From Pseudoscleropodium purum (lineage: Eukaryota; Streptophyta; Bryopsida; Hypnales; Brachytheciaceae): a DNA stretch of 64,000 bases. Position numbers and translations under genes: made by a program. Shown here in pieces: positions 58,253 to 64,000 of the stretch. The number at the start of each line of letters is the position of its first letter. Within the stretch, counting starts at the first letter, position 1. The stretch lies in contig OZ017797.1 in assembly GCA_963969395.1 (NCBI GenBank), forward strand, positions 992,001 to 1,056,000. Direction: 5' to 3'. Under the pieces are notes generated by a model. It was not told where the DNA came from. It searched no databases and was given only the letters and a program-made list of their open reading frames with translations.

Positions 58253-60160
58253 TGGTTTTGAATATGGTTCTTGTTATTGAATTATAAAATTTTTGTTGTA
58301 TCTTATTTATATTTGAAAGGGGATTTTAGATTCTCTTAGATTGTAATTTTTGGATTTTTATGAATAAACTATGAATTTTCAAAGTATTGAAAAATAGATG
58401 TACCTAAAATTGACCTTAGGCTCTCACATATGGATATTGTATATTTTAGGCAAGAATCTAAATGGAATTTTTTTCCAAACATGTCACAATTAGGTATTAT
58501 TGTCTTACATTCTTACAATGACAATGAAGCCTTCAATTGTTTCTAAACACATTTTCTAGATAAGTTTGATCTCTTTATTACACTTCTCAATGGAAATAAT
58601 GTTATAGTTTTTGTGAGTCATAACAAAACATATAATATTTTGCTATTTTCAATGACAAATATAGAGAATGGTATATTGAAAAGATTAGTGAGAAGCACTA
58701 AAAAAATTCTAAAGGTTCATGCATCCCAAAGTGGATGTGCCTTGGTCAACAACAACTACAATTACACCATATAATTACACTCTTTTTGAATAAAAAAGTT
58801 AAAACAACATATAGACATATGAATCGTAGTTTTTAATCCAAAAATGTATTAAAATTATTGTGCATTAAATGATTATCAATTTGACTTAATAATTGATGTT
58901 ATTACAAGAGGATAGAAAATTTTTTTGTTGACATAATCACATTCTTTGTACTTTCTTTTGCCTCTCATAAGTCCTAAGTGGGTGACAAAAATCATCCATA
59001 CAAGCTTGAAATGACAAGTATTCTTGTCTATAAATTTCTATTATTTCTTTAAAATACTTTTGCAACTATAAAATGGTATTTTTAGTGTTTTTCCTTTATA
59101 AACAAATTTTCCTTCACCTACTTAGTTTAGTTAATTTTTTTAATTGTTGAAACAAAAAACATGTAAAATAATGTCATTTCTAATAGATTTTTTTCCAACC
59201 ACTAGATGTTGGATACAATATAGTATATCCTTGGTAAAAACATACAACATCACCATGTTAAATGTAAAATCCATTGATATATAAGGAAACCCGCATATTC
59301 CATGATTTTCTATATTGCAAAATTTATAAGAATTTTTACATTTTCAATGTCTAATCGGACATCTAAATTCTATTCTAAGAAAATTTGTTAATTAACTCCA
59401 TTTGATTGAACAATATGATACCTATTCAAAAATATTTAAACCATTCATTTCAAATAATGAATTGAAAGTTATAAGGAGTTTTATTTTATAGGCAATGAGA
59501 GTTGAAAAAACAAATAAAGTTGTTTTTTGGAGTCAATTTTAAAATTTTCCAAAATATATTTAAGAGTTTTTGTTTTTGTTTACTACAACATATTGACTTT
59601 CTTGTAAAAGTTATCAAGGATTCAAGTATTTCTTTCATCTAATACATACCATTCTTCCATTTTTATTTTTTTAAAGATGAATACAAATGTACTTTGGACT
59701 AAAAAAAAGTTTCATGTATTTTCATCCCATTTTCCAACATATTAATTAAAATACTAAAATCGTAGGACATACATTTGTTTTTTTCTAGAAATGTTGAAAG
59801 TTAAAACTTCACCTATTAGAAGGGCTAGAATAAACTACTTTTGGAACTTTAGGCACATTAAACTTGCAATGAATAAGGATTTTCATTGTGAAGTTTTGTG
59901 AAGATGTATTTAAATAGGTTACTAGAAGATTCAACAATTGGAAATGTTAAAGAGCACATATAGATGAAGATTTTAGCCTTGCTCTAAATTCGAGTATTTA
60001 GATTCCAATTCTAGGCCTCAAAACACCACATCAAATTAAGGATAAATTTAAAACAATTGTAATATATTGGGTCACATCCAATTAGACATTAAGCTTTCAT
60101 TGAATCTATTGAGTTCCAAGTTGTTCTTGAGTAGAAGTTTGTGAATTACAAAACGAAGTC
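58253..60160. other. AT-rich intergenic DNA, no gene seen
   Basis: No open frame of note and no element ends are found here. Confidence 0.5.
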
Positions 60161-60480
60161 TCCGTTATGTGATCACACATATCAAAAGCGTTTCCCACGA
60201 GTCATCGAAAAGCAAATCGAATGAGCGCAACGAGCAAACTTCGATCCATCTCAGAAACCCTAATTGGTCAAGGCACGCAACATTTGAAATCAAAAGGGAA
60301 GCGAAGAGCATCTCTTCGAAGTGCTGGCAGAGGCGATCGTGGTGGACGGAATCGCCACAAGGTGAAATTAATGTTTAATCCACACATAATTGTCACTAAT
60401 TTCAAAAGAATGCGAATCTATCAGAAACCGAATATGTGAAATCACGACGGCCATAAACCCAAACCGAAACATGAAAACCA
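60161..60480. other. Edge of the GC-richer MPP6 island, unassigned
   Basis: Composition changes abruptly at about 60160. A plus-strand frame from 60221 reads MSATSKLRSISETLIGQ with an Arg/Gly-rich tail up to a possible donor at about 60363. The minus strand carries a leader-like TTAGGGTTTCTGAGATGG word over the same bases. Neither is supported enough to call a gene. Confidence 0.35.
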
Positions 60481-60920
60481 TGTTTCCAAATTCACATCCA
60501 AAAACCAACCGAACGAACCTGAACTCACCAATGTGCCCATAATCCTCGAATCCCTCGATATGCAATGAACAACATCTTGAACCTCAACCCTAATTCGAGG
60601 AAAAATACAGACTGAAGCCACAAAAGGTCTACAAAAATCACCAGATGATGGACGATATGCTATCTGGACGTATTGCCCCGCGAGTTGCAAAACCACTTCA
60701 ACACGTCGGCACATCATACAGTGAAATCAAGTTCCAAATTCTCGTCCAAAATCTAAACCTAATTCGACTGGTGCTAAGATAATAATTAACAAAATCACCA
60801 GATGATTCCCTATGCGGGACCTGGACGTATTGCTCCACAAGAAACTATTAGCAAAACATCGGCACGTTTTCAATAATGCATGGCACAGGCCGAAGCACCA
60901 AATTCACGTCCAAAAACTAA
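60480..60920 (+). repeat. Degenerate tandem repeat upstream of MPP6 (2-3 copies)
   Basis: CCAAATTC(A/T)C(A/G)TCCAAAA starts near 60485, 60733 and 60898. AAAATCACCAGATGAT, followed by CTGGACGTATTGC(C/T)CC, starts near 60635 and 60793, and CATCGGCAC/CGTCGGCAC follows each. The period is about 160 bp, with an extra ~85 bp in the first copy. Confidence 0.7.
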
Positions 60921-61378
60921 CCACAGACACGAAAACTCGTCGAAGTGGTTTCCGTTCTGACTCCTGACAGAAATTGGAATCGGATGATTATTGGTATTCA
61001 TCCATGATCATGGATGTAAATCGTCCAATTCAGCGGACACGGAGCGGGCCAGAGACCTACTGTACCTCGTCGAAAAGACAGGTGCCAGAGCGTGCGAGGC
61101 GAGACGACGGAGAAGCTGAACGCTTGCACGGGAGCTCCACGCACGAATTCGGCTCTTTATCTTCAGGTACACTTGAAGATTGCCTTTCGTTTGCAATATT
61201 TCTCGAGGTTTAGGGTTCGTTTTCAGGCGCGATTTGGTTCGTTTTTATGGGGCCCAGTGCTGCAGGTAGAAGAGGTGAGAGAGGAGGAGGCGAAGGATTA
61301 TCGTTTCAGCTAGTGTCGTAGCGCGGTTCTGGTGTACCTTAGGTCGGTAGAATGTGCGGGTGATGTGCGCGTTTGATT

Positions 61379-61401
61379 GTGTGTGTGTGTGTGTGTGTGT
61401 G
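61379..61401 (+). repeat. (GT)n microsatellite in the MPP6 upstream region
   Basis: About 11 GT units followed by a G-run, 460 bp upstream of the MPP6 start codon. Confidence 0.9.
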
Positions 61402-61863
61402 GTGGGGGGGGTGAGTGCTGGCGAATGGCTGATCGGTGGCCCTGCGATTGTGCTTTCAGTGAGGTTTTCTTGTTGTGGCAGCATTTTTGGCACAGGGCAT
61501 ACTAGTTTAATGATTCTTAAAAGTTAAAAGTTCGTGCGAACCCTAATTCGCTTCCGCTCTTCTAGGGTTGCTCGCGGGCGGACTTGCTGTTGTGAATTTT
61601 GAGTTTTATTAGGGTTTACCGGTTCGATATCAAGATAGCAGGTCGTGCTTATGTTTTCATCAGGAAATTAGACGAAGGGGGCTTCTGTTGATACTACCTT
61701 CGACCTGCTACTGTGATGAGAGGCTATCCTCAGACTTTTTGCTTGGATTTAGGGTTGCGTTTGATTCAAGTGGAGTTGGTGTGTGGTGGTGAAAGGTGAC
61801 TGCTTGGCGAGCGAATTGGATATTTAGTGACTATTCTTTGAGATAGATTGGGAAATCGCAGCC

Positions 61864-62769
61864 ATGGCGGCTGTGAATACCGTCAAGCAGTCGGTGTCTG
61901 GGCGGCTGGCGGGGTTGAAGTTTATGCAGAGGGCAAAAATCAGGGACGATGAGATGAAGAAGCAAGAGGCGGAAGAGCTTGGTTCAGCTGCGGCGGATGA
62001 TAGTCACTGGGTGACACCCGCAGCTGTGAACTCTCGATGTAAGGTGATTGTCGAAGGTGACCCCAAGCCTGGGGCTGTCATAGGCAGAATGTCCTTCCAG
62101 AATTGCAATCCAGCAGTGGAAAAGATTGTCGAGGAGGTGCAGGCTAGGCGCGAGAGAATAAGGTGAAGTCATAATTTTCCTTTTCTAGAATAATTGTTAG
62201 GGTTTTAATTTCTGGTTAATGTATCGTGATGCAGCTGAGCTCGGCTTGGTAAGTTCAAACAATAATTCACTGCTGCTCATAGTTGTCTTGTAACGAATTT
62301 AGAGTTGTGACTCGTTCTGATACTTCACAGTCTACACGACTGTACGGCAATCTCTTCCTCGTTTTTTCCTTTAAGCACCTATGGTGTCGTTCCCGCTTTT
62401 TCTTCCCCTTTTGCATACTCTAACAGTGCAGCATTGCCGATCTTGAGCAGGAATGCTGCGAGTGCTTCTAGTTTCAAGGAGGAGAAACGAGCAGTTAGCA
62501 CACCTCAATCTAGTGCGAACGGCGTCGAGCATGGAAAAGTAGAAGTAGATGGTACTGAAAATATGTCTATGAGAAAGAGGCAGAAGGTTGAAATGGTGAA
62601 GGTTGAGAAGTTGACTGAAACAAAGACAGAAACTACTTTTATGAAGGCCAACTCCTTCTCAGCGTTAAGAGGTGGTAATAACGAGACTGACAGACATCAT
62701 CAGCAACGTGGAATGAAACAGGTTAATCCTAGAACGGATTGGAGGAACTTACGGCCACCAGGTCGCTAG
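61864..62769 (+). CDS. MPP6: M-phase phosphoprotein 6 (MPP6), RNA exosome cofactor
   Basis: Small basic nuclear protein that binds the exosome core and helps recruit the Mtr4-type helicase for pre-rRNA and nuclear RNA processing. Exon 1, 61864-62162, ends in phase 2. It encodes the conserved N-terminal LAGLKFMQRAK and the MPP6 signature IGRMSFQNCNPAVEKI. Exon 2 runs to the stop at 62767-62769. Acceptors at 62427 and 62451 both keep frame, giving 213 or 205 residues. The C-terminal half is Lys/Glu/Ser-rich, includes RKRQKVEMVKVEK, and closes with DWRNLRPPGR, the usual plant-type ending. The start ATG lies in GCAGCCATGG. The low conservation of the tail is normal for this family. An alternative last intron at CAG|GT (62761) could join to an exon at 63109 and replace the final residues. 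Confidence 0.92.
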
Positions 62770-64000
62770 ACTACTCTTTTCTCTTGCCTTATATACGAAA
62801 CTGTCGAGTTTTGCCGCGATTTTTGCACCAATTGATGTCTCATGGAGGACGAGGTGATGTGAACTTCCAGGTACACAATTCATATGATGTATCTGTGTTG
62901 CCTCGGTTGACTGCAGAGGGGGGTGGGCGGTATTTCACTGCACGAAGCTTGCTGACCTTCATTATTTTTCACGACAAACTTTACGCCCCTTCCTTGCAAT
63001 TTTTTCATTCCTTTTCTCTATTTCTTCTACGAGTTTAATTTAGGTTCTAGGTTCTACTATTCTCAAAATGGTTGAGTTTCTCTTCGCATCTATTCGAGCT
63101 TAACTTTCAGGAGCTTATACGGTCGGTGGAGAGGATATGATGGAGTGTACTGCTTTACAATGGCTCGCTGATGGTGTGTTGGGTGAGCACGAGGCATAAT
63201 GAAGTTTGTGGCAGAAAATTTAGCTGCTTTCAAAGTTTGTTGATGTTTTGTTGTCAAATAGAGTGCTTACATTTCCTTTGGCTTCTATTTTGAATAACTG
63301 GAAGTAAGATTTTCCATTTCAATCTGCTACAATGTATTTACCACCGGGAAAAACGTTCTATTGTTTCCCTCATAAAATGCAAATTTCAGCAGACTTATTT
63401 TGTGTTATACAAAATTGTGTACTGTTGAGATCGAACATTTTGATATTCATTTGAGTGCCATGCAACCACAGCTTCTGTGTAATAGTAGCATCCAGGAGTC
63501 TATGACTTGAAGAATCCAAGTTTAGGTGTTTGCCTGTTAGCCTTACATTGTAATATCAGAGCTTAGCTGCTCTTTTTCATCATTATGAAAGATTTAGACG
63601 TTTTAACGATTTAAACCCGACTCGGTAATTAGTATATGAAATATTTGATTTTTCTTTGACATCGCTGTTATTGATGGGGAAAATGATTAGTGTTTTTGTG
63701 TCCTTAAGTGTTCCGGGATAAATTGGTGCCATGTCGGGGTGTCTTGGGTTTGGAATTGCACATGCATTGGAATAGTTTAGAAGCCCTTGTCGTCATTGAG
63801 CATGGTTGTTTGAACTCTCTGGCAATTAGAATTAATGAGCTGTTAGACATGTATCCTTTTCAATGTGCATATTAAGCTTTGGGAAAGTTTCAGTTGGGAT
63901 GCTAATAACAATAAGGCTGCACTTCCTGCTCTAGTTTACGAGTCCACCTTCATCTGAGGAGTTGATACTCAGTTAGCAACTTGTATTTTGTTGTGAGACT
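62770..64000 (+). other. 3' region of MPP6 with possible extra 3' exons
   Basis: A short block ending CTTCCAG|GTACAC at about 62870 and a block starting after TTTCAG at 63109 look spliced. Joined to CCACCAG at 62760, the latter would read in frame as GAYTVGGEDMMECTALQWL until a stop at about 63199. This could be an alternative terminus or simply 3' untranslated exons. Beyond 63200 I see no gene. Confidence 0.4.

Noticed and set aside
60221..60439. First exon of a basic Arg/Gly-rich protein
   Set aside because: A donor-like CAAG|GTGAAA exists, but no in-frame downstream exon was found, and the opposite strand looks equally leader-like.

Overview
This is a nuclear window from a photosynthetic streptophyte. 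Most likely it is a bryophyte or another early-diverging plant or streptophyte alga. The strongest clue is an intact LHCSR-type light-harvesting protein (34475-35964), a family known from algae, mosses, liverworts and lycophytes and thought to be lost in seed plants. GT-AG introns, a chloroplast transit peptide with a lumen signal, and AAACCCTA-type promoter motifs fit this. The species cannot be named from sequence alone.

Layout: five intron-containing genes sit in four GC-richer islands within very AT-rich intergenic DNA. (1) 6.5-10.7 kb, minus strand: a ten-exon nuclear-type protein with a basic patch, a Gln/His-rich tract and a C-terminal CxxC...CxxC zinc ribbon. Its upstream region carries a three-copy 130-140 bp tandem repeat. 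(2) 17.2-18.8 kb, plus: a four-exon Ala/Gly-rich hydrophilic protein with a bipartite thylakoid-lumen signal, not assignable to a family I recognise. (3) 34.5-36.0 kb, plus: LHCSR in three exons. It has a 28-30 bp tandem array containing a G-box upstream and a triplicated element in intron 2. (4) 36.8-38.2 kb, minus, convergent with LHCSR: URM1, the ubiquitin-related tRNA-thiolation modifier. (5) 61.9-62.8 kb, plus: MPP6 (M-phase phosphoprotein 6), an RNA-exosome cofactor.

The intervening ~50 kb holds no recognisable LTR retrotransposon. It is instead full of short non-coding elements flanked by TA dinucleotides, as expected of Tc1/mariner-type transposition. One family of five copies has a GGAGCCAACCCATTTCC-type end, a second of six copies has an ACCCCTAAAGG-type end, and one single element has an AGGTAGATGGC end. 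There is also a 1.58 kb fold-back element at 49191-50768, whose two ~576 bp inverted arms enclose a decayed Tc1/mariner transposase C-terminus. A CACTA-like element, a GC-rich element with a 6 bp target duplication, a decayed HECT-like gene, and several degenerate tandem arrays complete the picture.

The genes do not form an operon-like unit. LHCSR and the lumen protein both act in thylakoids, while URM1, MPP6 and the zinc-ribbon protein are housekeeping or nuclear genes. Exon coordinates were read by eye from splice signals and frame continuity. Total coding lengths are multiples of three in every model.
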